Assembly: GCA_041166385.1 (NCBI GenBank)
Contig: JBEEFW010000123.1
Location: 1 to 64,000, forward strand
Direction: 5' to 3'
DNA: 64,000 nt
From: DASUCS01 sp041166385
Lineage (GTDB): Bacteria; Actinomycetota; Acidimicrobiia; Acidimicrobiales; JACDCH01
The position numbers and the translations under genes were made by a program. The notes under the pieces were generated by a model. The model had not been told where the DNA came from. It saw only the letters and a list, made by a program, of their open reading frames with translations, and made no database searches. Positions 1 through 7,730 of the stretch are shown piece by piece. Each line of letters starts with the position of its first letter. Position 1 is the first letter of the stretch.

Positions 1-2
1 CC

Positions 3-1031
3 GCCCGCGGGCGTGAGGTCGCAGCGGTCGCACAGCTGGCCGACGAACTGCGCGCCGCGACCGTCGGCGACGTCGTCACCTTCGTGCGCAACCGCAACAT
101 CAACTACACGAACGTGTGCACGTTCAAATGTCGCTTCTGCGGGTTCTCGAAGGGTCCGCTGTCTCTCAACCTGCGCGGCAATCCGTACCTGCTCACGCTC
201 GACGACATCGCCGGACGCGTGCGGGAGGCGTGGGATGTGGGCGCGACCGAGGTGTGCCTGCAGGGCGGCATCCACCCCGACTTCGACGGCGACTACTACC
301 TCGACGTCGCCCGTGCCGTGAAGGAAGCGGCGCCCGACATCCACGTGCACGGTTTCACGGCGCTCGAGGTCACAGAAGGCGCACGACGACTGAGCGAGCC
401 GCTCGACTCGTACTTGCAGCGGCTCATGGATGCCGGGCTGCGATCGCTGCCGGGCACCGCGGCCGAGATCCTCGACGACCCAGTGCGAGCGATCCTCTGT
501 CCCGACAAGATCAACACGGAGGAGTGGCTCGAGTGCCACCGCGTCGCGCACTCGATCGGCCTGCGCTCGAACATCACGATCATGTTCGGCGCCGTCGAGC
601 AGCCGGTGTCGTGGGCCCGCCACATCGTTCGCACCCGTGACCTGCAGAAGGGAACCGGAGGGTTCACGGAGTTCGTCGGCCTTCCGTTCATCCACATGGC
701 CGCTCCGATCTACCTGCAACGCCATGCTCGCCGCGGTCCCACGTGGCGGGAGGTCGTGTTGATGCACGCCGTCGCGCGCATCGCGTATCACGGCCTGATC
801 GACAACATCCAGGCCTCGTGGGTGAAGCTCGGCATGGCCGGCGCCCAGCAGTTACTACGTGCCGGCGTCAACGATCTGGGCGGAACGCTGATGAACGAGA
901 ACATCTCGCGCGCCGCAGGTGCGTCACACGGGCAAGGCATCGAAGAGGAAGACTTCCGCGCGATCGTCGAGCCGATCGGCCGAACACTCGAGCAGCGCAC
1001 GACGCTCTACGGCCGCGTGGCAGGCGTGTGA
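3..1031 (+). CDS. cofH: FO synthase CofH / FbiC C-terminal part (5' truncated by window edge)
   Basis: Radical-SAM enzyme of coenzyme F420 biosynthesis. It joins tyrosine-derived 4-hydroxybenzyl to the ribityl-diaminouracil to make the deazaflavin FO. The frame is open to the left edge, so the N-terminus lies outside the window. The 4Fe-4S motif CxxxCxxC (CTFKCRFC) is at visible residues 39-46, followed by the GATEVCLQGG strand and a conserved C-terminal NENISRAAGASHGQ segment typical of CofH. It may be a stand-alone CofH or the second half of a fused FbiC; the missing 5' part would decide. Its TGA overlaps the next ATG (TGATG). An LLM-type oxidoreductase at 20668-21486 is a plausible F420 user in the same window. 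Confidence 0.86.
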   Translation, partial: ARGREVAAVAQLADELRAATVGDVVTFVRNRNINYTNVCTFKCRFCGFSKGPLSLNLRGNPYLLTLDDIAGRVREAWDVGATEVCLQGGIHPDFDGDYYLDVARAVKEAAPDIHVHGFTALEVTEGARRLSEPLDSYLQRLMDAGLRSLPGTAAEILDDPVRAILCPDKINTEEWLECHRVAHSIGLRSNITIMFGAVEQPVSWARHIVRTRDLQKGTGGFTEFVGLPFIHMAAPIYLQRHARRGPTWREVVLMHAVARIAYHGLIDNIQASWVKLGMAGAQQLLRAGVNDLGGTLMNENISRAAGASHGQGIEEEDFRAIVEPIGRTLEQRTTLYGRVAGV

Positions 1032-1498
1032 TGGGAACGTTCCCGAGAGAGGAGATCGAAGCCACGCTCGCCGAGTACATCGCGTTGCGCGCCGAGATCG
1101 ACGCCAAGCGTGGCAAGTGGTCCGACCTCGCTCGCTTCTTCACCGACGATGCGGTGTTCATCGATCCGGCTCACGGTCGGGTCGAGGGACTCGCCGACAT
1201 CACTGAGTTCCTCGATGCGAGCATGGTCGGTCTCGACGATTGGCTGTTCCCGATCGAGTTCACCGCCGTGAGCGGCAACGACGTGGCCGTGAAGTGGCTA
1301 CAGGTACTTCCGAACGGCAAACAGCAGTCCGGGTGGAGCCGCATGGTCTACGCCGGCAACGGCAAGTTCCGGTACGAGGAAGACCAGCTCAACATGGTGC
1401 ACGTGCTCGAGGACATGAAGACGATGCACTGGCGCCCGACCGAAGGTTTCCTGCCGCCACCGGCTGCGCCGAATCGAGACTTCTCCGTTCCGGACTAG
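1031..1498 (+). CDS. NTF2-like (SnoaL/DUF4440-type) small protein
   Basis: A 155-residue protein. The pattern of an N-terminal helix, then FFTDDAVFIDPAHGRVEG and alternating strands rich in aromatic residues, is that of the cone-shaped NTF2-like fold, used by polyketide cyclases, isomerases and ligand-binding proteins. No specific catalytic set can be named. The ATG overlaps the cofH stop by one base, so it is probably translationally coupled. The TAG stop lies in CTAG, whose complement is also the stop of the convergent receiver gene, giving a 4-base tail-to-tail overlap. A link with F420 metabolism is only positional. Confidence 0.75.
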   Translation: MGTFPREEIEATLAEYIALRAEIDAKRGKWSDLARFFTDDAVFIDPAHGRVEGLADITEFLDASMVGLDDWLFPIEFTAVSGNDVAVKWLQVLPNGKQQSGWSRMVYAGNGKFRYEEDQLNMVHVLEDMKTMHWRPTEGFLPPPAAPNRDFSVPD

Positions 1499-1872
1499 GG
1501 GTCCTGCGGACCGATGGCGGCCCGCACGGCCTCGAGCAGGCCATCGGGGTCGAACGGCTTCGTCAGGAAATGTTCGTAGTTCTTCCACTCTTTCGGCGCG
1601 TCCTTCGCCGACGCGAGCTGCGCCGTGAAGATCACGACGGGCAGATCGGACTGCGTTGGGTCGTTGCGCATCCGGCGCAGCGTCTCCCAGCCATCGATGC
1701 CCCGCATCCGTACGTCGAGCAGGACCGCATCGGGCCGGCTGTCGCCTTCGAGGTGTGCGAGGGCTGCTTCGCCGGAATCGGCCTCGATCACGTCGTAGCC
1801 CGCCGAGGTCAGTACGAGCCTCGCGATCAGCCGCACATCGGGTTCGTCATCGACCACGAGCACGACCGCCAC
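1495..1872 (-). CDS. Orphan single-domain response regulator (receiver only)
   Basis: A 125-residue CheY-like receiver domain. Visible elements are the acidic pair in VVDDEPD near residues 8-9, the phospho-acceptor Asp in VLLDVRMRG (about residue 52), the Thr in VIFTAQ (about 83) and the conserved Lys in LTKPFDP (about 105). There is no DNA-binding or enzymatic output domain, and no histidine kinase is adjacent, so it must act through protein interaction or as a phosphorelay shuttle. It resembles the longer orphan receiver at 24481-24963. The ATG start at 1872 is followed by a strand typical of the fold, so it is probably correct. Confidence 0.9.
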   Translation of the reverse strand: MAVVLVVDDEPDVRLIARLVLTSAGYDVIEADSGEAALAHLEGDSRPDAVLLDVRMRGIDGWETLRRMRNDPTQSDLPVVIFTAQLASAKDAPKEWKNYEHFLTKPFDPDGLLEAVRAAIGPQDP

Positions 1873-1922
1873 GTCACGAGGTTACGTGAGGAGCCGCACG
1901 CACGGCGGTAGCGTGCATTCGC

Positions 1923-2108
1923 GTGAGCGAGAAGAGCACCCGAGCAAACTGCTCCGTGTGCGGCTCGTTCGCCGACGACGAGAGCGACTTGCCGCCAGGG
2001 TGGTCGCTCGTGACCAACGAGCGCGGGATGGGTCTCGTGTGCGCGACGTGCACCCGCACCAACATCCGATCGATCGAGGCCAAGCTGCCCGAGGAGTGGT
2101 GGGAATGA
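1923..2108 (+). CDS. Small CxxC...CxxC protein, 61 aa
   Basis: The protein has 61 residues and a GTG start. Two cysteine pairs, CSVC near residue 10 and CATC near residue 41, are spaced like a small zinc ribbon, and the tail is acidic and tryptophan-rich (EEWWE). Its TGA overlaps the ATG of the LOG gene as ATGA, which supports real translation and coupling. No named family is recognised. It could be a zinc-ribbon accessory of the downstream nucleotide-metabolism protein, but that is inference from position. Confidence 0.62.
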   Translation: MSEKSTRANCSVCGSFADDESDLPPGWSLVTNERGMGLVCATCTRTNIRSIEAKLPEEWWE

Positions 2109-3169
2109 CGGCGCGGCCCGCTCGGCCGGCCCGAGGACGCACACCGCGGGCGCCGCGGACAGGCGATGCGGAGCTCGACAAAGACCTGAACAGGATCCTC
2201 GACGAGCTCGGTGTCGAACGCGATCGCGACGTGTTGTTCGAGATCCTGGTGTCCGCCGTGCGCCTCGCGCAGGATCACGCCGACCGACTCGATCTGAAGA
2301 TCACCAGCGCGACGCTGAAAGAGATGCGGGCTGCGTTCCGCGCGTTCGCTCCGTACCGCGACGTTCCGAAGGTGACGATCTTCGGCTCCGCACGCACGCT
2401 GCCCACCGATCCCTCGTACGCGCAGGCCCGCGACTTCGCCGCGCACATGGCGTCGCAGGGGTGGATGGTCGTGACCGGCGCTGGACCGGGGATCATGGCC
2501 GCCGGTCTGGAGGGCGCCGGCCGCGAGCATTCGTTCGGCGTCAACATCCGCCTGCCGTTCGAACAGGGCGCCAACGCATTCATCGCCGGCGACGAGAAGC
2601 TCATCTCGATGAAGTACTTCTTCACCCGCAAGCTGATGCTGATGAAGGAGTCGCTCGGTTTCGTCTCGCTCCCGGGCGGCTTCGGCACGCTCGACGAGAC
2701 GATGGAGCTCCTCACGCTCATCCAGACGGGCAAGGCCGCTCCCGCACCCGTCGTCCTGCTCGACGAACCTGGCGGCACGTTCTGGCCCGCGTTCGCGGCG
2801 TACCTGCGCGACGAGACCGCGACGCGCGGTCTCATCGACGACGACGATCTCGCGCTCATCCTGTGCACTGACGATGTGCACGTGGCCGCCACCGAAGTCC
2901 TCGGCTTCTATCGCAACTATCGGTCGATCCGCTGGGTCGGCGATCTGCTCGTGATCCGGATGCAGCATGGCCCCACTGATGAGCAACTGGCGAGGCTCAA
3001 CGAAGCGTTCGGCGAGATCGCCACGGACGGCAAGATCGAACGCAGCGCGCCACTGCCCGCCGAGGTGCGCGACGACGATCACCTCGACCTCGATCGCATC
3101 GTCCTGCACTACAACGGCTTCGCCGCCGGCAAGCTCCGCCGCCTCATCAACGCCCTCAACGACCTCTGA
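2105..3169 (+). CDS. LOG-family Rossmann protein (TIGR00730-like nucleotide 5'-monophosphate phosphoribohydrolase)
   Basis: A 354-residue protein with the LOG/lysine-decarboxylase-like fold. A strand-loop (KVTIFGSART) opens the domain near residue 95, a GAGPGIMAA glycine-rich loop follows, and the signature PGGFGTLDE is near residue 200. Characterised family members hydrolyse N6-substituted adenosine monophosphates or other nucleoside monophosphates at the N-glycosidic bond. The roughly 90-residue N-terminal and 120-residue C-terminal extensions match the long subgroup found in actinobacteria and proteobacteria. The start was chosen at the ATGA overlap with the preceding small gene. A perfect hairpin 20 bases after the stop is a probable terminator. 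Confidence 0.88.
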   Translation: MTARPARPARGRTPRAPRTGDAELDKDLNRILDELGVERDRDVLFEILVSAVRLAQDHADRLDLKITSATLKEMRAAFRAFAPYRDVPKVTIFGSARTLPTDPSYAQARDFAAHMASQGWMVVTGAGPGIMAAGLEGAGREHSFGVNIRLPFEQGANAFIAGDEKLISMKYFFTRKLMLMKESLGFVSLPGGFGTLDETMELLTLIQTGKAAPAPVVLLDEPGGTFWPAFAAYLRDETATRGLIDDDDLALILCTDDVHVAATEVLGFYRNYRSIRWVGDLLVIRMQHGPTDEQLARLNEAFGEIATDGKIERSAPLPAEVRDDDHLDLDRIVLHYNGFAAGKLRRLINALNDL

Positions 3170-3188
3170 CCGCCTCCACCCCGAGGCC

Positions 3189-3236
3189 TTTTGACAGTAC
3201 ATACAACACACTTTTGTGTTGTATGTACTGTCAAAA
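3189..3236. terminator. Perfect 22-bp hairpin with CTTT tetraloop between convergent genes
   Basis: Left arm 3189-3210 and right arm 3215-3236 are perfectly complementary over 22 bases, around a loop CTTT at 3211-3214. The apex reads CACACTTTTGTG. The stem is unusually AT-rich for this genome and begins TTTT and ends AAAA on both strands, so either transcript gives a hairpin followed by U residues, the form of a bidirectional intrinsic terminator. It lies between the convergent LOG gene and the gene ending at 3271. A second hairpin with the same arm length, loop and apex sequence is split by the mobile element near 53.4-53.9 kb. Confidence 0.75.
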
Positions 3237-3240
3237 CGGC

Positions 3241-3286
3241 AGGGGTCGTCGAAGTCAGGGTTCGTCGAAGTCAGGGGTCGTCGAGG
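3241..3286. repeat. 16-bp tandem repeat, about 2.9 copies
   Basis: Units at 3241-3256 and 3257-3272 differ at one base (AGGGGTCGTCGAAGTC versus AGGGTTCGTCGAAGTC), and a third, partial unit covers 3273-3286. The third unit lies inside the 3' end of the minus-strand gene that stops at 3271, so the array has probably grown outward from the gene end by slippage. Confidence 0.8.
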
Positions 3287-3453
3287 AGGCGGGCGGCCTT
3301 GTAGACGGCGGTGCGGGCTCGGGTGAGCTTGCGCTCCGCCTCCGATTTCGTGGCGCCCGCCTCGACCGCCGAGCGGAGCGCGTCGAGCGCGAGGTCGGCC
3401 AGCTCCTCGGCGATCGTTTCGAGCCGGTTGCGGATGTCGTCGACGTCAGCCAT
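3271..3453 (-). CDS. Small helical hypothetical protein, 60 aa
   Basis: A 60-residue protein that is almost entirely heptad-like helix (RNRLETIAEELADLALDALR, then ERKLTRARTAVYKAARLL). It superficially resembles small coiled-coil subunits such as XseB but lacks that family's motif, so no function is assigned. It starts 8 bases inside the end of glcF, so it is the last cistron of the glcDEF operon. Its 3' end carries part of a 16-bp tandem repeat. Confidence 0.55.
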   Translation of the reverse strand: MADVDDIRNRLETIAEELADLALDALRSAVEAGATKSEAERKLTRARTAVYKAARLLDDP

Positions 3454-4615
3454 GCAGCGCCTTCTCTATCAACTGGACAGGGTGAACCACGTCGATACCC
3501 GCCGCCGCCAGGTGGAGCGTGCAGCCGGGGTTGGCCGACACGACGATTTCGGCTCCGCTACGGGCGATCGACTCGAGCTTGCGGGCCCGGATCTCGGAGG
3601 CCATCTCTGGATGCAGCGCGGCGTAGGCCCCGCCTGCGCCGCAACACAGGCCTTCGTCGTCGAGCTCGACCAGCTCGCGCACGAACGGGCGCAGCACCGT
3701 GCGCACGTGCTCGTGCCCGCGTTGCACGTTGCGCAGGTGACACGGATCGTGGACCGCGACACGCGCGTCCACCGGCAGGCCGACCCGCAACTGACCCACC
3801 CTCGGTGCGAGCCACTCGTGCAGATCGACGACGCGCCGGCTGAACTCGTGCGACGCGTCGGTCCCGACGAGATGGCCATAGTCCTTCAGCGCGGCGCCGC
3901 AGCCAGCGCTGTCGACGAGGATCGGCGCCGCGCCGGGCATCGACGCCATCACCGCGACGGCCATCCGGCGGGCATCACCCTTCAGACCGGCGTGCACCGC
4001 GAGGGCTCCACAGCACCCCGCGCTTCCTCGCGCCGACGGATACGCAACGCCGACACCCATGGACTCGATCACGCGCGCCGCGCTCGTGTGCACGTGCCGC
4101 TCCCAGGCGTCCATCACGCATCCGGTGAACAACCACACGTCGGAACCGCTGGCCCTCAGCCGTGGCTGCCGCAGGGGCACTCGCTCCGGCAGGCTCAGTC
4201 GCCTCGACAGGGATCGTGGCCAGACATGCAGTCGTTGCGCCACGGCGAGGACGCGAGACCCGCCCACCACCAGCCGATGATGCGCCAGCATCCGGTAGCC
4301 GAGCCGGCGCCACCGCGGGACGTAGGACGGGCGCGTCTCGGCGAGTGTCTCCCGCGTTCTCTCCATCAACCGCCCGAACGGAACGCCCGCGGGACAGGCG
4401 GGCTCGCACGCCCGGCATTGCACGCAGGCGTCCATGTAGCCGACGAATGCCTCGTCGACCGCGGCGCCGTGCTGTTGCACCTCGCGCATCAGCGAGATGC
4501 GCCCGCGAGGCGACGCCGACTCCTCGCCCGTGACTCGAAACGTCGGGCAATGCGGCAGGCACAAGCCGCACTGCACGCACGACGACAGCTCGTCGTCGTC
4601 GAGACCCAGGTTCAT
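3446..4615 (-). CDS. glcF: Glycolate oxidase iron-sulfur subunit GlcF
   Basis: A 389-residue electron-transfer subunit of the glycolate (or related 2-hydroxyacid) dehydrogenase complex. It has two ferredoxin-type 4Fe-4S sites, CVQCGLCLPHCP at residues 13-24 and CVQCRACEPACP about 50 residues later, then two cysteine-rich CCG domains (AGCCGALAVHAG and GLCCGAGGAYA) of the heterodisulfide-reductase type. The ATG at 4615 overlaps the glcE stop by four bases (ATGA). A much longer open frame upstream is rejected because it would lie entirely within glcE. Electrons from GlcD flavin probably pass through GlcF to a membrane quinone. Confidence 0.92.
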   Translation of the reverse strand: MNLGLDDDELSSCVQCGLCLPHCPTFRVTGEESASPRGRISLMREVQQHGAAVDEAFVGYMDACVQCRACEPACPAGVPFGRLMERTRETLAETRPSYVPRWRRLGYRMLAHHRLVVGGSRVLAVAQRLHVWPRSLSRRLSLPERVPLRQPRLRASGSDVWLFTGCVMDAWERHVHTSAARVIESMGVGVAYPSARGSAGCCGALAVHAGLKGDARRMAVAVMASMPGAAPILVDSAGCGAALKDYGHLVGTDASHEFSRRVVDLHEWLAPRVGQLRVGLPVDARVAVHDPCHLRNVQRGHEHVRTVLRPFVRELVELDDEGLCCGAGGAYAALHPEMASEIRARKLESIARSGAEIVVSANPGCTLHLAAAGIDVVHPVQLIEKALHG

Positions 4616-5517
4616 CGCATTCGCCCGGGCGCGAGTCGGCCAGTCGGATCGAATGCGTGCTTGACGCTCGATGCCAGCGCGGCGACGGTCGGATCGGTCG
4701 CGCGCGGCGGCTGAGGCACCGTTCGGTGCACGACGCCGACGCCGACTTCGGCGACGAACGGACCGTTGCCATCCTCGTGCAGCGATCGCAGCGCGGCGGG
4801 GGCCAGCGACCAGCGCTGCTTCGGCAACGGGGGCAACGACGCCGCATCGATTGCTCGCAACCTGGCCGACCGTCCCTGCTCGTCGACGTCGCGCGGGTGT
4901 CCTTCGAGCAACACCCACGTCGTCGTACCGTCCCACAGCACGCTGCACGCGCGGTACAGACGACGAGCGAGCTCGAACGGGTCGACCTCGTCGGAGGTGA
5001 ACCACTGCTCTCGCGCGGCAAGGGGACGCGTGCGCAGCACGACCTCCGCGATCACTCCGAGCGTCCCGAGCGAGCCGACGAACAGCCGGGGCAGGTCGTA
5101 CCCGCTCACGTTCTTCACCGTGGGCCCGCCGCCCTTGACGAGATGGCCCTCCGCCGAGACGTACCGGACCTCCAGCAGCGCATCACGCACCGGTCCCCAC
5201 GCGAGGCGTCGCAGCCCACTGTGTCCGACCGCGAGCACGCCGCCGATCGTGGCGCCTTCCCACGACGGGAGTGCGACACATTGCCGGTGCGCACCGAGCG
5301 CCGCGTCCAACTCGGCCACGGTCGTGCCCGCCCGCACGCGAACGGTCATCTCCGCGGCAACGTGCTCGACGATCCCGATCGGTGGCCGCACCTCGCGTGC
5401 GCCCGAGTCGACCCGACCGCCGACGTCGAATTGCGTGCGGCCGCCGACGGCCACGACCGGGTCGTCGGCACCGATCTCCTCCGCAAACGCCTGCAGCGCG
5501 TTCGCGCCGAGACTCAC
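4612..5517 (-). CDS. glcE: Glycolate oxidase FAD-binding subunit GlcE
   Basis: A 301-residue PCMH-type FAD-binding protein and the third subunit of glycolate dehydrogenase. Visible are the FAD-domain segments VRAGTTVAELDAAL and WEGATIGGVLAVGHSG, and GGPTVKNVSGYDLPRLFVGS, a GlcE hallmark. It is shorter than GlcD because the C-terminal oxidase domain is reduced. The GTG at 5517 overlaps the glcD TGA (GTGA), which fixes the start; the longer ATG-initiated frame to 5556 would overlap glcD by 43 bases. Order and overlaps show one co-translated glcD-glcE-glcF unit. Confidence 0.9.
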   Translation of the reverse strand: MSLGANALQAFAEEIGADDPVVAVGGRTQFDVGGRVDSGAREVRPPIGIVEHVAAEMTVRVRAGTTVAELDAALGAHRQCVALPSWEGATIGGVLAVGHSGLRRLAWGPVRDALLEVRYVSAEGHLVKGGGPTVKNVSGYDLPRLFVGSLGTLGVIAEVVLRTRPLAAREQWFTSDEVDPFELARRLYRACSVLWDGTTTWVLLEGHPRDVDEQGRSARLRAIDAASLPPLPKQRWSLAPAALRSLHEDGNGPFVAEVGVGVVHRTVPQPPRATDPTVAALASSVKHAFDPTGRLAPGRMR

Positions 5518-6938
5518 ACCCACACCCCCGGCGGGATGCGCTGCAGCTCGCCGCACCTTGAGCCGGACGGAAGCACCTTGCCGGGGTTGGCGTAGCCGTC
5601 GGGATCGAAGGCGTCACGCAAGCGTGCCTGCGCGTCGAGATCGTCGGCGGAGAACATCTTCGGCATGAGGTCGCGCTTCTCGAGACCGATTCCGTGCTCG
5701 CCGGAGAGCACACCACCGGCCTCGACCGACGCCATGACGATCTCGTCGCCGGCGGCGTGCACACGCTCGAGCACACCCGGCTCGCGAGCGTCGAACGCCA
5801 GCAGCGGGTGCAGGTTGCCATCGCCCGCGTGGAAGACGTTGAGCACGCGCAGCTCGTACTTCGCGGCGATCGCTTCGATGGTGCGCAGCACCTCCACGAG
5901 TCGCGTGCGCGGCACCACCGTGTCGTGCAGGTAGTAGTCGGGAGCGAGGCGGGCGACCGCGCCGAACGCGGACTTGCGTCCCTTCCACAACAGCTCGCGC
6001 TCGGCCTCATCTGCCGCGACTCGGACGGTCCGCGCCCCGTTGGCCGTGCCGATCGACGCCACGAGCGCGGCGGCGTCGTCCACGAACGCCGGCAACCCAT
6101 CGACCTCGACGAGCAGCACTGCGGCCGCATCGACCGGATACCCCGCGTGCACGAAGTCTTCGATCGCCGAGATCAACCCGCCTGTCACCATCTCGAGTGC
6201 GGCCGGTACCAGCCCGCCGGCGATGATCGCGCTCACGCACGCGGCGGCATCGTCGACCGAGAGGAAGTCCACCAGGAGCGTGCGCACGGCCGGCGGGTTC
6301 GCCGTCAACCGAACGGCGATGCGAGTGGCGATCCCCAACGTGCCTTCGCTGCCGACGAACGCTCCCCTGAGGTCGTAACCATCGGGCTCGGGCTCCAGCC
6401 CGCCGAGTACGGCGATCTCGCCGTCGGGCAACACGACCTCGACCGCCAGCACGTGCGCTGACGTGACGCCGTACAGCAGGCAGTGCGGTCCGCCGGAGTT
6501 GTTGGCGACGTTCCCGCCGATCGAACACGCCTGCTGGCTCGACGGATCGGGAGCGAAGTGCAGGCCGTGCGCCGCCAGCGCGCGTGTGAGATCGAGGTTG
6601 ATCACGCCGGGCTCCACCCACGCAACCCGTTCGTCGGCGTCAATCGACAGGATCTGGTTCATCTTCGTGGTGACGATGACCACGGGCTCCCCCAGCGGGA
6701 TCGCCCCGCCCGCCAAGCCGGTGCCCGCCCCCCGAGCGGTGAACGGACGACCGTGCGCGCGAGCGACTCGCACGCACGCCTGCACTTCTTCGGTGGAGAT
6801 CGGAAAGCAGACGACGGCCGCCGCGCCGCCCGTGACGATCGACGCGTCGTGCCCGTAGAGCGACAACTCCAGCGGCTCCGCGCGCACGCGCTCAGGCGCG
6901 AGATGCCCGCGTAGGTCGTCGACGAGTGCTGTGGTCAC
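5514..6938 (-). CDS. glcD: Glycolate oxidase catalytic subunit GlcD (FAD)
   Basis: A 474-residue FAD-linked oxidase of the vanillyl-alcohol-oxidase/D-lactate-dehydrogenase superfamily. It oxidises glycolate (possibly D-lactate) to the 2-oxoacid. The FAD cradle is visible as ARGAGTGLAGGAIP near residues 70-83, SIGGNVANNSGG near 140 and GSEGTLGIATRIAV near 200. The C-terminal domain contains NVFHAGDGNLHP, which includes active-site histidines, and SGEHGIGLEKR. The start is GTG at 6938. It is first in the operon, with a 32-base gap to the divergent Cys-rich gene. A second, monomeric relative lies at 36510-37871. Confidence 0.92.
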   Translation of the reverse strand: MTTALVDDLRGHLAPERVRAEPLELSLYGHDASIVTGGAAAVVCFPISTEEVQACVRVARAHGRPFTARGAGTGLAGGAIPLGEPVVIVTTKMNQILSIDADERVAWVEPGVINLDLTRALAAHGLHFAPDPSSQQACSIGGNVANNSGGPHCLLYGVTSAHVLAVEVVLPDGEIAVLGGLEPEPDGYDLRGAFVGSEGTLGIATRIAVRLTANPPAVRTLLVDFLSVDDAAACVSAIIAGGLVPAALEMVTGGLISAIEDFVHAGYPVDAAAVLLVEVDGLPAFVDDAAALVASIGTANGARTVRVAADEAERELLWKGRKSAFGAVARLAPDYYLHDTVVPRTRLVEVLRTIEAIAAKYELRVLNVFHAGDGNLHPLLAFDAREPGVLERVHAAGDEIVMASVEAGGVLSGEHGIGLEKRDLMPKMFSADDLDAQARLRDAFDPDGYANPGKVLPSGSRCGELQRIPPGVWV

Positions 6939-6970
6939 CGGAACACATCTTGACTCGCTGTAGGGTGCGC

Positions 6971-7723
6971 GTGGTGAAGACCCCGCCGGCCGAGGACGTC
7001 CACGAGTGGGTGTCCTTCGAGGATCCCGAAGAACACCGCACCTGGGTGTTCGACATGACGTTCCTGACGAGCTCCTGGACCTGCATCTTCGGATGCGGTT
7101 GTCAGGGCGTGCTCGACGGTCCAGCAGCCGACCTCGTGCAGGGCTGCTGCTCGTACGGCGCGCACTTCAGCAGCGGGAAGGACCGCAAGCGCATCGAGCG
7201 GCTGGCGAAGAAGCTCACGCTCGAGGAGTGGCAGTTCAAGAAGCAGTCCGACCGACGCGGCGGACCGATCAAGGTCAACTCCGAGGGCGACACCGTCTCG
7301 CGACTCGTCGATGGTGCGTGCATCTTCCTCAACCGGCCGGGCTTCCACACCGGCGCCGGGTGCGCATTGCACGTGGCGGCCCTGAATCGGGGCGAGCGGC
7401 CGCTCGACTGGAAGCCCGAGGTGTGCTGGCAGCTGCCCCTCCGGCGCATCGACGAGACCGACACCTACGGCCACGTCACCACGACGGTGCGCGAGTGGAA
7501 ACGGCGTGACTGGGGCGACGGAGGCGAGGAATTCCACTGGTGGTGCACGGAGAACTCCGACGCCTTCGTCGGGGCCGTCCCGGTCTACGAGTCCCTGCGG
7601 GACGAGCTGGTCGAGCTCTGCGGCCAGGTCGCCTACGACATCTTCGTCAGGCATGTGAAGGCCCGAAACACCACGTGGCTTCCCCATCCAGCACTCAAGG
7701 TCCGAGGTTCGCGACCGAAGTAG
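6971..7723 (+). CDS. Cysteine-rich conserved hypothetical protein, about 250 aa
   Basis: A soluble protein with an N-terminal cysteine cluster (CIFGCGCQG, then GCCSYGAHF about 20 residues on) and further cysteines at GACIFL, GAGCALH, EVCWQL, WWCTEN and VELCGQ. The spacing recalls zinc- or iron-chelating domains of the YkgJ/DUF3109 kind, but I cannot assign it firmly. Trp/His-rich strands such as EFHWWC follow. Three GTG codons (6965, 6971, 6974) could start it; 6971 is a compromise. It lies 7 bases before the McrB-like ATPase on the same strand, so the three genes may be one transcript. Confidence 0.7.
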   Translation: MVKTPPAEDVHEWVSFEDPEEHRTWVFDMTFLTSSWTCIFGCGCQGVLDGPAADLVQGCCSYGAHFSSGKDRKRIERLAKKLTLEEWQFKKQSDRRGGPIKVNSEGDTVSRLVDGACIFLNRPGFHTGAGCALHVAALNRGERPLDWKPEVCWQLPLRRIDETDTYGHVTTTVREWKRRDWGDGGEEFHWWCTENSDAFVGAVPVYESLRDELVELCGQVAYDIFVRHVKARNTTWLPHPALKVRGSRPK

Positions 7724-7730
7724 GAAGTGC

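Noticed and set aside
743..1030. Upstream extension of the NTF2-like gene into cofH
   Set aside because: It is Arg-rich shadow translation of cofH; the NTF2-like domain begins at ATG 1031.
3211..3843. Open frames starting MCCMYCQ on both strands at the hairpin
   Set aside because: They arise because the palindrome reads the same on both strands, and they then run antisense through glcF or the LOG gene without domain similarity.
3446..5005. Long minus-strand frame extending glcF upstream through glcE
   Set aside because: Only the part from ATG 4615 has the 4Fe-4S ferredoxin beginning; the rest is antisense-phase noise within glcE.
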